Shown: piece after piece, positions 7,821 through 16,057 of the stretch
Layout of the letters: every line of letters starts with the position of its first letter
How positions within the stretch are numbered: the first letter of the stretch is position 1
Assembly (NCBI GenBank): GCA_030430385.1
Contig: JAUIFO010000001.1
Span: 62,001-126,000 of the forward strand
Reading direction: 5' to 3'
DNA: 64,000 nucleotides
From: Bacteroidia bacterium
Lineage (GTDB): Bacteria > Bacteroidota > Bacteroidia > Flavobacteriales > Flavobacteriaceae
Translations under genes and position numbers: made by a program
The notes under the pieces: generated by a model
Databases searched by the model: none
What the model was told of the DNA's origin: nothing
The model's input: only the letters and a program-made list of their open reading frames with translations

Positions 7821-10055
7821 ATGAGATCATTTATTTATAAGTCATTATTACTAGTGATGTTGTCAACAACATCTGTATTTAGCCAATCACTAAAAGGAAA
7901 GGTTGTGAATTTGAATGATCAGCCCTTAGAGGCTGCATATATTTACAATTTGAATTCTGAAAGTCATGCGCATTCTTCTGAAACAGGTGTATTTACTCTG
8001 GATAATTCAAAGCAAGGCGATTCTATTAAAGTTGGACTTTTAGGTTATAAAACGAAAGTGATTGTATTAGATGCTGAAAGTTTTAATTCAGAAATTCTTA
8101 TACAACTTGAGGATAAATTAGTTCAACTGGAACAAATGGTTATTACTGAAGAATTGAATCCTTTAAATACCATTGTGAGTTTAGATCTAATGGCTAATCC
8201 AGTCAACTCTTCACAAGAGGTTCTTCGGAAAATTCCTGGCTTGATTATAGGTCAGCATGCTGGAGGAGGAAAAGCTGAGCAATTATTTTTAAGAGGTTTT
8301 GATGTAGATCATGGAACAGATGTTTCAATTTCGGTAGATGGTATGCCTGTTAATATGGTGTCTCATGCTCATGGTCAAGGGTATAGTGATTTACATTTTC
8401 TGATTCCTGAAACCATTCAACAGATTGATTTTGGAAAAGGACCTTATTATGCCAAAGAAGGTGATTTTAATACAGCAGCTTATGTGAATTTCTCTACTAA
8501 AGATTATGTAAGAGATAGTAAAATTACTCTTGAAGCTGGAGATTTTAATACACTTCGAACACTAGGAATCTTCAATGTTCTAAATAATAGAGATCGTGAG
8601 AATGCTTACATCGCAACAGAATATATTGCTTCGAATGGACCTTTTGAATCACCACAGAATTTTAATCGTTTAAATCTCTTTGGAAAGTACACCACACTAT
8701 CACAAAATAATGAAAAATTGAGCATTACAGCTTCACATTTTAATAGCAGATGGGATGCTTCAGGGCAAATTCCACAACGCGAGGTTGACAATGGAAATAT
8801 AACAAGATTTGGAGCCATTGACGATACAGAAGGTGGAGAGACCGAGCGTACAAATTTTAATGTGGAGTTTAGTAAGTACATTTCCGATGATTTGCAATTA
8901 AAGGCCAATGCCTTTTATTCCAATTACGCATTTGAGCTCTATTCTAATTTTACGTTTTTCCTTGAAGACCCTATTAATGGTGATCAAATCAAACAAAAAG
9001 AAAATCGTCATATTTTTGGTGCTAACACTGCTTTTTTAAAACAAACGTTTTTAGGAAAAACAGATTTAAATCTGGAGGCTGGAATTGGTTTTAGACATGA
9101 TATTAATAAACAAGTTGAGCTATCGCGAACAGCTAATAGAAGCACTACACTTGAGAATATTCAGCTGGGAAACATCTATCAAACTAATATTGATGCTTAT
9201 GTAAATGCTGAATTTGAATTTGGAAAGTTTACACTAGCTCCTGGATTACGACTAGACTACTTTAAGTTTTTGTATGAAGATCAGCTGCAAGTAACTTACA
9301 CAGCAGAATCTGAAACCAAATTAATTGCTAGTCCGAAATTGAACCTGTTCTATGATGTTAAAGCAAACTCACAATTTTATCTGAAGTCAGGTATTGGGTT
9401 TCATTCCAATGATACTCGGGTAGTGGTAAACAATTCTGCCAAAGATATTTTACCTAAGGCTTATGGTTTAGATATAGGTCATGTATGGAAGCCAACCAAA
9501 CGATTATTTGTAAATACAGCTTTGTGGTATTTGTTTCTTGAACAAGAGTTTGTATACGTTGGTGATGCAGGTATTGTTGAACCTAGTGGTAAGACAGAAC
9601 GTTTAGGAATGGACTTAAGTTTACGATATCAAGTTACTGATTGGTTGTATTTCAATACTGATGCGACTTACACAAAAGCACGTAGTCTTGAAGCAAATGA
9701 TGGTGAAGATTACATACCATTGGCTCCAGATTTTACTTTGGCTGGTGGTTTTGCTATCTCTGATCTAAATGGATTTTCAGGAGGATTACGATACAGGTAT
9801 ATTAATGATAGACCAGCAAATGAAGATAATAGCATTATAGCTGAAGGATACTTTGTTACAGATATTAATATGAATTACAGCTTTGATAATATCACATTAG
9901 GAATGACTATAGAAAATGTATTTGATGTAGAATGGAATGAAACACAGTTTGCTACGACATCTAGATTGCAAAATGAACTAGAACCAGTTGAGGAAATTCA
10001 TTTTACGCCTGGTGTGCCGTTTTTCATCAAGGGACGTATAAGTTACAATTTTTAG
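7821..10055 (+). CDS. TonB-dependent outer-membrane receptor with carboxypeptidase-like N-domain
   Basis: 744 residues. The signal peptide runs to about 21 (TTSVFSQ). A CarboxypepD_reg-like domain follows (about 22-105, LKGKVVNLNDQPLEAAYIYN), then the plug (about 120-225) with LFLRGFDVDHGTDVSISVDG and SHAHGQGYSDLHF, then a beta-barrel ending in FFIKGRISYNF with a terminal Phe. The His-rich plug motif suggests a metal or metal-complex ligand, but the substrate cannot be read from sequence. It is the last gene of the operon with the DUF4331 proteins and TPR lipoprotein. Hairpins follow at 10103-10124 and 10145-10181. Confidence 0.9.
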   Translation: MRSFIYKSLLLVMLSTTSVFSQSLKGKVVNLNDQPLEAAYIYNLNSESHAHSSETGVFTLDNSKQGDSIKVGLLGYKTKVIVLDAESFNSEILIQLEDKLVQLEQMVITEELNPLNTIVSLDLMANPVNSSQEVLRKIPGLIIGQHAGGGKAEQLFLRGFDVDHGTDVSISVDGMPVNMVSHAHGQGYSDLHFLIPETIQQIDFGKGPYYAKEGDFNTAAYVNFSTKDYVRDSKITLEAGDFNTLRTLGIFNVLNNRDRENAYIATEYIASNGPFESPQNFNRLNLFGKYTTLSQNNEKLSITASHFNSRWDASGQIPQREVDNGNITRFGAIDDTEGGETERTNFNVEFSKYISDDLQLKANAFYSNYAFELYSNFTFFLEDPINGDQIKQKENRHIFGANTAFLKQTFLGKTDLNLEAGIGFRHDINKQVELSRTANRSTTLENIQLGNIYQTNIDAYVNAEFEFGKFTLAPGLRLDYFKFLYEDQLQVTYTAESETKLIASPKLNLFYDVKANSQFYLKSGIGFHSNDTRVVVNNSAKDILPKAYGLDIGHVWKPTKRLFVNTALWYLFLEQEFVYVGDAGIVEPSGKTERLGMDLSLRYQVTDWLYFNTDATYTKARSLEANDGEDYIPLAPDFTLAGGFAISDLNGFSGGLRYRYINDRPANEDNSIIAEGYFVTDINMNYSFDNITLGMTIENVFDVEWNETQFATTSRLQNELEPVEEIHFTPGVPFFIKGRISYNF

Positions 10056-10102
10056 AGGGTTGTTGATTTAGAACTGACAAAGAGCCAAATGATCATAAGG
10101 GT

Positions 10103-10137
10103 ATATCATGTGGAGACATGATATTTTAGAGTTTTTT
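10103..10137 (+). terminator. Hairpin after the TonB receptor gene
   Basis: Bases 10103-10111 (ATATCATGT) pair with 10116-10124 around a GGAG tetraloop. A T-run (TTTTTTT) starts near 10132, a few bases beyond the stem. It could be a first, weaker terminator ahead of the stronger one at 10145. Confidence 0.5.
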
Positions 10138-10144
10138 TGTTGGT

Positions 10145-10181
10145 AGAAAGCACTTACATTATGTAGGTGCTTTCTTTTTTG
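10145..10181 (+). terminator. Intrinsic terminator of the DUF4331-TonB operon
   Basis: Stem arms 10145-10158 and 10162-10175 (14 pairs including one G-T) have a three-base loop and are followed directly by TTTTTTG. This is the main likely stop of the rightward operon. Confidence 0.8.
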
Positions 10182-10257
10182 TTTAATTATAGAACGTTAA
10201 AAATGAATAGTGTACAATTTTAAAAGAAGTATTGTATTTAGGATTTCAATCACAATA

Positions 10258-10290
10258 AAGAAGCCTCTAAAACTAGTTTAGAGGCTTCTT
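10258..10290. terminator. Inverted repeat between convergent operons
   Basis: A perfect 14-bp stem (10258-10271 with 10277-10290, arm AAGAAGCCTCTAAA) with a five-base loop sits 58 bases after the anti-sigma gene, which is read leftward. It is the likely terminator for the sodC-sigma-anti-sigma genes and can act in both directions. Confidence 0.7.
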
Positions 10291-10348
10291 AGTTATTTTA
10301 GTAATACACAATAAGTAAGTGTATTTTATTTATGAATGTTTAAAGGTT

Positions 10349-11149
10349 CTACGGACTTACAACACCTAGCGTATAAAGTTGCTCCATTGTTGGTGTTTCA
10401 CTTCCTCCAGTAGGCTCAAGTGTGATACCAAAGGCTTGACTTTCATTAGTATTGACAATTTCAAAGATTTTGTTATCATCAGTATTAAAGTTGTCAATAG
10501 TTCCTAAACTTGTAGGTGTAAGCGGATTAAGTGTTAATGACCAAACTTGCCATACTTTTCCTTCAGGAGCATCAGGTAATCCTTGACCATCTAAATAAAT
10601 ACTATTATCTGCTTTATTCCAGTAAACTTTAGCATAGGCATTTTCAAAGTTGCCTTGTCCGCCTAGCGGAACAGCTATGATATCTCTATCACGAAGTATG
10701 CTTAATAAATTTTCCGTCTTAGCTAAATCAGATTTAGCATCTTCAATTTGAGTTTCTAGATACGACTTTTCTACATTCGCATCACTTAATTGAACTTCAA
10801 GTTGTTTGTTTTGATTGATACTCCAAAGTAATCCAGCGCCAACAAGTATTGCAGCAGCCCAACCTGTATAGGTAAACCAATTAGATCTCGATTTAGGCAT
10901 ATTTACAACCTTACCATTATCAGAATTAAAGTTAAGTCGTTCTTTAATGATTTGAATTGTAGAAGCACTTAATCCAGGAGAAACTGCTTCTCCAAGCTTC
11001 ATAAGAGCAGACTCGATCTCTAAGACTTCCTGTAATATTTCAGGGTGTTCTAGCATTTTATCATAAACCTCCTTGTTTTCCTTTTCAGAAAGTTGTCCAG
11101 AGACATAAAGTTCTAGTATTCCAGTATCTATGTATGCTTTAGTATCCAT
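10349..11149 (-). CDS. RskA-type anti-sigma factor
   Basis: 266 residues. A cytoplasmic N-terminal helical region (1-90, YIDTGILELYVSGQLSEKE) lacks a zinc His-Cys-Cys motif. One membrane segment follows at about 95-112 (WFTYTGWAAAILVGAGLLW), then a coiled-coil stretch (115-150) and an extracytoplasmic RskA-like domain (WQVWSLTLNPLTPTSLG, ITLEPTGGSETPT). Proteins of this type hold an ECF sigma factor at the membrane until stress signals trigger proteolysis. Its ATG overlaps the stop of the sigma gene by one base (TAATG), so translation is coupled and they form a cognate pair. Confidence 0.88.
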   Translation of the reverse strand: MDTKAYIDTGILELYVSGQLSEKENKEVYDKMLEHPEILQEVLEIESALMKLGEAVSPGLSASTIQIIKERLNFNSDNGKVVNMPKSRSNWFTYTGWAAAILVGAGLLWSINQNKQLEVQLSDANVEKSYLETQIEDAKSDLAKTENLLSILRDRDIIAVPLGGQGNFENAYAKVYWNKADNSIYLDGQGLPDAPEGKVWQVWSLTLNPLTPTSLGTIDNFNTDDNKIFEIVNTNESQAFGITLEPTGGSETPTMEQLYTLGVVSP

Positions 11150-11679
11150 TATTCTACAATCATTTGACGCAATTCGTTAATGCAATTTCTGTTTCTAGTT
11201 TTAATAGTTCCTATAGGCATTTCTAAAGTTTCAGAAGCTTCTTTTTGAGTATAGCCTTTAAAATAAAGTAACTCAATAACTTTTATACATTTTTCTTTAA
11301 GCTTTGACACAAACTTTTTAATACCTATGGCATCTGTTTTACTATTTAAGTTTTCATTGCTTTCAATAATATCTACGAAAAATGTTGCATCGAGGTTTTT
11401 TCCAGAGTTTTTAAAGGCTTTAGACCTTGTTTTGTCTATGGCAGCATTACGAGAAATATTTAAGATCCAAGTAAAGAATCGTCCTTTACTAGAATTGTAG
11501 GAGTCTGAACTATGCCAAGCCTTGATGAAGACATCTTGCATGACTTCTTCAGCAATAGCTTTATCTTTAACAATATTATATATGACACCATGCATACTGT
11601 CTTTGTACATATGATATAAACTTTCAAAAGCTTTTTCATTTTTTTTCTGAAATTGCTCAACTAAGGTCTCTAACTGCAT
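11149..11679 (-). CDS. ECF-type RNA polymerase sigma factor (SigK-like)
   Basis: 176 residues from the ATG at 11679 (MQLETLVEQF), chosen over an upstream in-frame start at 11748 because the extra 23 residues do not resemble the family. Region 2 has FESLYHMYKDSMHGVIYNIV and VMQDVFIKAWHS; region 4 has LLYFKGYTQKEASETLEMPIGTI, a clear helix-turn-helix that would read the -35 element. It is encoded directly before its anti-sigma factor with a one-base overlap and 81 bases after sodC. Oxidative or metal stress control of sodC is a reasonable guess but not shown. Confidence 0.9.
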   Translation of the reverse strand: MQLETLVEQFQKKNEKAFESLYHMYKDSMHGVIYNIVKDKAIAEEVMQDVFIKAWHSSDSYNSSKGRFFTWILNISRNAAIDKTRSKAFKNSGKNLDATFFVDIIESNENLNSKTDAIGIKKFVSKLKEKCIKVIELLYFKGYTQKEASETLEMPIGTIKTRNRNCINELRQMIVE

Positions 11680-11760
11680 AGAATTGTTTTTTTTTGAATG
11701 TATTAAGGTAGGTAATAATTTTAACTTGTGATGACTATTGCCAATCAAATTGAGTTAAAA

Positions 11761-12393
11761 CTATTCAATGATTCCACCACAGCTCACTCGAGCACCAGCA
11801 GCACCAGAAGGTTGAGATGTAAAGTCGTCCACACCTTGATGAACAATAACGGCTTTTCCTAAAATGTCTTTTGAAGCATCACCACATCCAATACACCATT
11901 CGTCAGTGATTTTAGTAATGGTAGCGTGACCATCATTGTTAGCAGTAAAGTTTCCAATATCACCTTTGTGATAGCCTTTTTCATCTCCCCATTTTCCGTG
12001 AGGTTGTGCTGTAGGATTCCAATGACCACCAGAAGACTTACCATCATCAGAAGAACAATCAGCTTTTTCGTGAATATGTATAGCATGCTCACCTGGAGTT
12101 AATCCATCAAGAACCGCTATCATTGTTACAACGCCTAATTCTTGTTTAAAGACAACATTTCCAGTAACATTACTGCCACTTTTAGATTCTAGAGCCATTG
12201 CTACTTTTTTCTGATCGTTATAATGCGCAGGCTTTTCTTTTACTTCAGTAGCTGTTCTGTCTTGGGAGTTTGAAGTTTCGTTTTCTACCTTTGTAGATTC
12301 ATCGACGATGGTTTCAGAATCTTTTTTATCACTTTTACAAGATGCAAGGAACATGCATCCTAAAATAGTCAGTCCGACGTATATTTTTTTCAT
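11761..12393 (-). CDS. sodC: Cu/Zn superoxide dismutase, lipoprotein form
   Basis: 210 residues. The lipobox is FLASC with Cys19, followed by a charged linker to about 60 and the Cu/Zn-SOD domain. Likely Cu ligands are His106, His108, His124 and His185. Likely Zn ligands are His124, His132, His142 and Asp145. Cys113 and Cys205 fit the structural disulphide, and Arg202 is the usual active-site arginine. The enzyme converts superoxide to peroxide and oxygen in the envelope. An extra CIGC motif (167-170) sits in a surface loop, which I do not associate with the family. The sigma/anti-sigma pair lies directly downstream. Confidence 0.92.
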   Translation of the reverse strand: MKKIYVGLTILGCMFLASCKSDKKDSETIVDESTKVENETSNSQDRTATEVKEKPAHYNDQKKVAMALESKSGSNVTGNVVFKQELGVVTMIAVLDGLTPGEHAIHIHEKADCSSDDGKSSGGHWNPTAQPHGKWGDEKGYHKGDIGNFTANNDGHATITKITDEWCIGCGDASKDILGKAVIVHQGVDDFTSQPSGAAGARVSCGGIIE

Positions 12394-12441
12394 TGTTTAA
12401 ACTTTGATTATATGCTTGTAAGATAATGAATATTTGAGTAC

Positions 12442-12479
12442 AAAAAAAAGAGCTGGATGAATATCGAGCTCTTTTTTTT
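12442..12479 (-). terminator. Terminator after the CBS protein gene
   Basis: Arms 12442-12454 (AAAAAAAAGAGCT) and 12467-12479 pair around a 12-base loop, giving T-runs on both strands. It lies 16 bases past the stop of the leftward CBS gene and before sodC. Confidence 0.8.
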
Positions 12480-12494
12480 AACAAGATTCTAGTT

Positions 12495-12914
12495 TTAGAA
12501 TTGGTCAATTAAATAATTGATTAAATCTGTGGTTGTTACGATGCCAACTAACTCACCATTTTCTAATACTGGTAGGGCATGAAATTCATGTTTTGCCAAA
12601 ATCTCCGCAACTTCTTTTATGGTAGTTTCAGAGTTAACTGTCATTACATTTTTTGTCATAACTTGATCTATCGTAAACATATTATAAATTACAGTTTCAA
12701 TTTCATTGTCATATTCATTTGTTGCTTCAGCAAAACTAATTCTGAGTAAATCGGTATAACTTAACATACCTATAATTACTTCTCCTGAGACTACTGGAAT
12801 ATGTCGAATATTATTTTGTTTGATTAACCTTTCTGCAGTTTCTAAATCATCTGTTTTATTGACTGCAATTACATTTTTTGTCATAATGGCTGAAACTGGT
12901 GTACGTTTTTTCAT
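12495..12914 (-). CDS. Tandem CBS domain protein
   Basis: 139 residues made almost only of two CBS motifs: residues 1-60 (VSAIMTKNVIAVNKTDDLETA, IRHIPVVSG, IGMLSYTDLL) and 75-139 (VDQVMTKNVMTV-type segment, HALPVLENGELVGIVTTTDLI). CBS pairs bind adenosine nucleotides and act as energy or nucleotide sensors. It is divergent from a gene whose product ends in its own CBS pair (13032-14894), with 117 bases between them, so the two may share regulation. Its partner is not known. Confidence 0.9.
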   Translation of the reverse strand: MKKRTPVSAIMTKNVIAVNKTDDLETAERLIKQNNIRHIPVVSGEVIIGMLSYTDLLRISFAEATNEYDNEIETVIYNMFTIDQVMTKNVMTVNSETTIKEVAEILAKHEFHALPVLENGELVGIVTTTDLINYLIDQF

Positions 12915-13031
12915 AAGTTCTTGGTTTTTAATTATACCTAAAATTAGCCATATTCATTAAGAGAAACTATGATAAAAGTCATCGTATTAAATTAAGTAAT
13001 CCTTTAAATTTGAGTATATTATCAATACTAA

Positions 13032-14894
13032 ATGGGATCTCAATCTGTAAAACCAATAAGGAATAAATTTCAACGACAACAGTTCGTGAATCACTTATTG
13101 AATGATATTCAAGCTTTGGAAATCATGATTAAAACTAATGCCTTTGAAAAAGGGATTCGTCGTGTTGGGGCAGAACAAGAATTTTGTATCGTAGATGATG
13201 CTTACAGACCTTCTTTTAATGCATTGGAAATCTTAGATAAGATTGATGATTCGCATTTTACGACTGAACTAGGATTATTTAATATTGAGGCTAATTTAGA
13301 TCCTTTAGTGTTAAAAGGTAAATGCTTTTCTCAATTAGAAGAAGATCTTACAGCATTGGTAAATAAAGCTAAAGAGGCTGCTTCAGATACCTTTAACAAC
13401 AAAATAATCCTCACAGGAATTTTACCCACCTTCAAACGCAAAGATCTTGTATTTGAAAATATGACACCTTTTCAACGTTATAAAACCTTGAATAGTGTTA
13501 TGAAAAAGGTTAGGGGAAATGACTTTAGAGTAAAAGTTCGTGGTGTTGACGAGTTAATATTAGATCATGAATCCATTTTATTTGAAGCTTGTAACACTAG
13601 TTTTCAAGTGCATTTGCAAGTGGATCTTGACAATATTGTAGATCAATATAATTGGTCGCAGGCCATTGCTGGTCCTGTACTTTCAGTAATGACCAATTCC
13701 CCAATGCTCTTAGGTCGAGAGTTATGGAGTGAGACTCGAATAGCTTTATTTCAGCAAAGTATAGATTTGAGAAGTAAATCTCATTTGCTTAGAGAACAAA
13801 AGGCTCGTGTGAGTTTTGGTAGTGATTGGGTTAAAGATTCAATTATAGATGTGTTTACTGATGATGTTGCACGCTATCAACCTTTAGTGACTTCTGAATT
13901 TGATTCAAACCCATTAGAAGAATTGCAGAGTGGAATTAAACCAGACCTTAAAGCTATTGGATTGCATAATGGAACCTTATATAAATGGAATCGCGTATGT
14001 TATGGTGTTCACAAAAATATTGCGCATTTAAGAATTGAAAACAGGTATATTCCATCTGGACCTAGTATAAAAGATGAAATTGCCAATGCTATGTTTTGGA
14101 TTGGTGTGATGTTGGGTATGCCAGATGACTGTAAATCGATTTGGAAACGTATGGCATTTAAAGATGCTAAAGGCAACTTTATTAAGTCAGCCAGAACAGG
14201 ATTGGACACCTATTTTAATTGGTTTGGAAAGGGAATTTCTGCACGAAAACTTGCAAAAAAAGTCCTAATTCCTATGGCGAGAAAAGGATTGTTGGATACT
14301 GAAATAGATGAAAAGGATATTGATTATTATTTAAATATTATTACAGAACGAATTGATAAGGATATTACTGGAAGTAAATGGTTGGTGAGAAGTTCCAGAA
14401 ATTTACAAGAAAGTGTTTCTCGTGCTGAAGCCAATATTTTATTAACGCATCATATGCATAATTATCAGGAAAAAAATATACCTGTTTCAAAGTGGGATAT
14501 TGCTGAATCAATTGAACGAGAACATGCACGTTCAAGCAATAAAGTTCATAAAGTCATGACTACAGAGTTGTTTACTGTGAACGAACATGATTCCATTAGA
14601 TTGGTGAAACACATCATGACCTGGAAGCAAATTCATCATATTCCTGTACTTGATTCTGATAATAAGGTAGTTGGTATTATTTCAGATGCAGATATTGAAA
14701 GACTTTACACTGTAGAAAACCATTCGGCATCTGATTTAATGACCAATAACATCAAAGTTGGACATCCTGACATGTATATTGAAGAGGCTAAATCTTTAAT
14801 GTTAGAGCATCAAATTCATTGTCTGCCAATAATTGATAATGAAGAATTAGTTGGTATTTTGACCAAAACCGACTTAAATAAGATAAAAGCTTAA
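13032..14894 (+). CDS. Glutamate-cysteine ligase-like (GCS2) enzyme fused to CBS pair
   Basis: 620 residues. Residues about 20-440 match the GCS2 / carboxylate-amine ligase family: RRVGAEQEFCIVDD near 42, GLFNIEANLDP near 85, FQVHLQVDL near 192, HLRIENRYIPSGP near 330. Such enzymes join an amino acid to the gamma-carboxyl of glutamate using ATP. Residues about 505-620 are two CBS domains (VHKVMTTELFTVNEHDSIRL, HHIPVLDSDNKVVGIISDADI, HCLPIIDNEELVGILTKTDL), probably an adenylate-sensing control module. The stop is two bases before the start of the aspartoacylase-like gene. The TAAATTTG at 13005-13012 may be its -7 box. The exact substrate is unknown. Confidence 0.82.
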   Translation: MGSQSVKPIRNKFQRQQFVNHLLNDIQALEIMIKTNAFEKGIRRVGAEQEFCIVDDAYRPSFNALEILDKIDDSHFTTELGLFNIEANLDPLVLKGKCFSQLEEDLTALVNKAKEAASDTFNNKIILTGILPTFKRKDLVFENMTPFQRYKTLNSVMKKVRGNDFRVKVRGVDELILDHESILFEACNTSFQVHLQVDLDNIVDQYNWSQAIAGPVLSVMTNSPMLLGRELWSETRIALFQQSIDLRSKSHLLREQKARVSFGSDWVKDSIIDVFTDDVARYQPLVTSEFDSNPLEELQSGIKPDLKAIGLHNGTLYKWNRVCYGVHKNIAHLRIENRYIPSGPSIKDEIANAMFWIGVMLGMPDDCKSIWKRMAFKDAKGNFIKSARTGLDTYFNWFGKGISARKLAKKVLIPMARKGLLDTEIDEKDIDYYLNIITERIDKDITGSKWLVRSSRNLQESVSRAEANILLTHHMHNYQEKNIPVSKWDIAESIEREHARSSNKVHKVMTTELFTVNEHDSIRLVKHIMTWKQIHHIPVLDSDNKVVGIISDADIERLYTVENHSASDLMTNNIKVGHPDMYIEEAKSLMLEHQIHCLPIIDNEELVGILTKTDLNKIKA

Positions 14895-14896
14895 AA

Positions 14897-16057
14897 ATGA
14901 TAGCTCAATTGGAAGAAGCATTAGAACAAACCGTCGATCAAAGAATTTTTTATAGTCAAAATAATAGTGTAAAAGGTGTTACCCTTATTTGCATAGGAGG
15001 TATTCATGGCAATGAACCTGCAGGAGTTAAAGGGTTGCAAAAAGTAGTTAATGAACTAAAAGCAAAGCATATAACCTGTAATGGAAACTTTTATGCCATC
15101 TTAGGAAATATTAAGGCTTTAAAAAAACAGATTCGTTACAATGACTATGATTTAAATCGTTTGTGGACTAAAGAAGAAGTAAAAGAACTTACTAAAGATG
15201 CTAATTTTGAATTTGAAGAACAAAAAGAGCAAAAGGAATTATACGATGCGATTAAGTCAATTTGTGAAACACATCAGGGCAAATTCGTATTTATAGACCT
15301 TCATACAACTTCATCTCCCACGATACCTTTTATTACTATTAGTGATTCATTAAATAACAGAACTTTAGCAAAACAGTTTCATTTGCCAATTGTACTAGGA
15401 ATAGAGGAATACCTTGAAGGACCATTACTATCCTTTATTAATGAGTTTGGTCATATTGCTTTGGGGTTTGAATCAGGTCAGCATGATGATATGAATTCAA
15501 TACTCAATTCAGAAGCTTTTATATGGCTTATGCTTTATAATTTAAGGCTCATAAATAATAAAGCATTTGATTACAAACGATATGAAGCTCTTTTGCAGTT
15601 TGAGAACGGATTTTATGAAATTATTTACAGACATAACTTAAGTCCAATTCATCAATTTAAAATGAAGCCAGGATTTAAAAACTTTAGTCATGTAATGAAG
15701 CATCAGTTAATAGCCAATGATAAACTCAATGAAATTAAAAGTCCGTTTAGTGGTTTGATCTTTATGCCATTATACCAGAAGCAAGGTGAGGATGGATTCT
15801 TTATAGTAAGAAAATTGTCAAGGTTTTGGTTAACCTTATCTACTATAATGCGTTATCTTAAACTTCACAAAGTATTATCTGTCTTACCAGGAATTTCAGC
15901 ACATCCTCAAAATGAGTATTGCTTGATTGCAAATAAGAAAGTAGCCTTAATTTTAACCACAAAAATCTTCCATTTGTTTGGATACAGACGAAAGATTATT
16001 GTGGGTGATACCATTCAATTTATAAAGCGTGACAGAAAAGTGACAGCTTTTATTTAA
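14897..16057 (+). CDS. Succinylglutamate desuccinylase / aspartoacylase family hydrolase
   Basis: 386 residues. The zinc-binding M14-like motif GGIHGNEPAG lies near residue 34 (His and Glu ligands), YDLNRLW near 80, FIDLHTTSSPTIPF near 135 (third His ligand) and FESGQHDD near 195. Family members remove an acyl group from an N-acylated amino acid or hydrolyse related amides. It follows the GCS2-CBS gene by two bases, so one enzyme may make and the other cleave a related amide. Its last four bases overlap the end of the convergent sortilin-like gene. Confidence 0.82.
   Translation: MIAQLEEALEQTVDQRIFYSQNNSVKGVTLICIGGIHGNEPAGVKGLQKVVNELKAKHITCNGNFYAILGNIKALKKQIRYNDYDLNRLWTKEEVKELTKDANFEFEEQKEQKELYDAIKSICETHQGKFVFIDLHTTSSPTIPFITISDSLNNRTLAKQFHLPIVLGIEEYLEGPLLSFINEFGHIALGFESGQHDDMNSILNSEAFIWLMLYNLRLINNKAFDYKRYEALLQFENGFYEIIYRHNLSPIHQFKMKPGFKNFSHVMKHQLIANDKLNEIKSPFSGLIFMPLYQKQGEDGFFIVRKLSRFWLTLSTIMRYLKLHKVLSVLPGISAHPQNEYCLIANKKVALILTTKIFHLFGYRRKIIVGDTIQFIKRDRKVTAFI

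Noticed and set aside
8606..8908. 100-codon open frame antisense to the TonB receptor gene
   Set aside because: The coding strand carries clear beta-barrel sequence, and the antisense translation has no family-like pattern.
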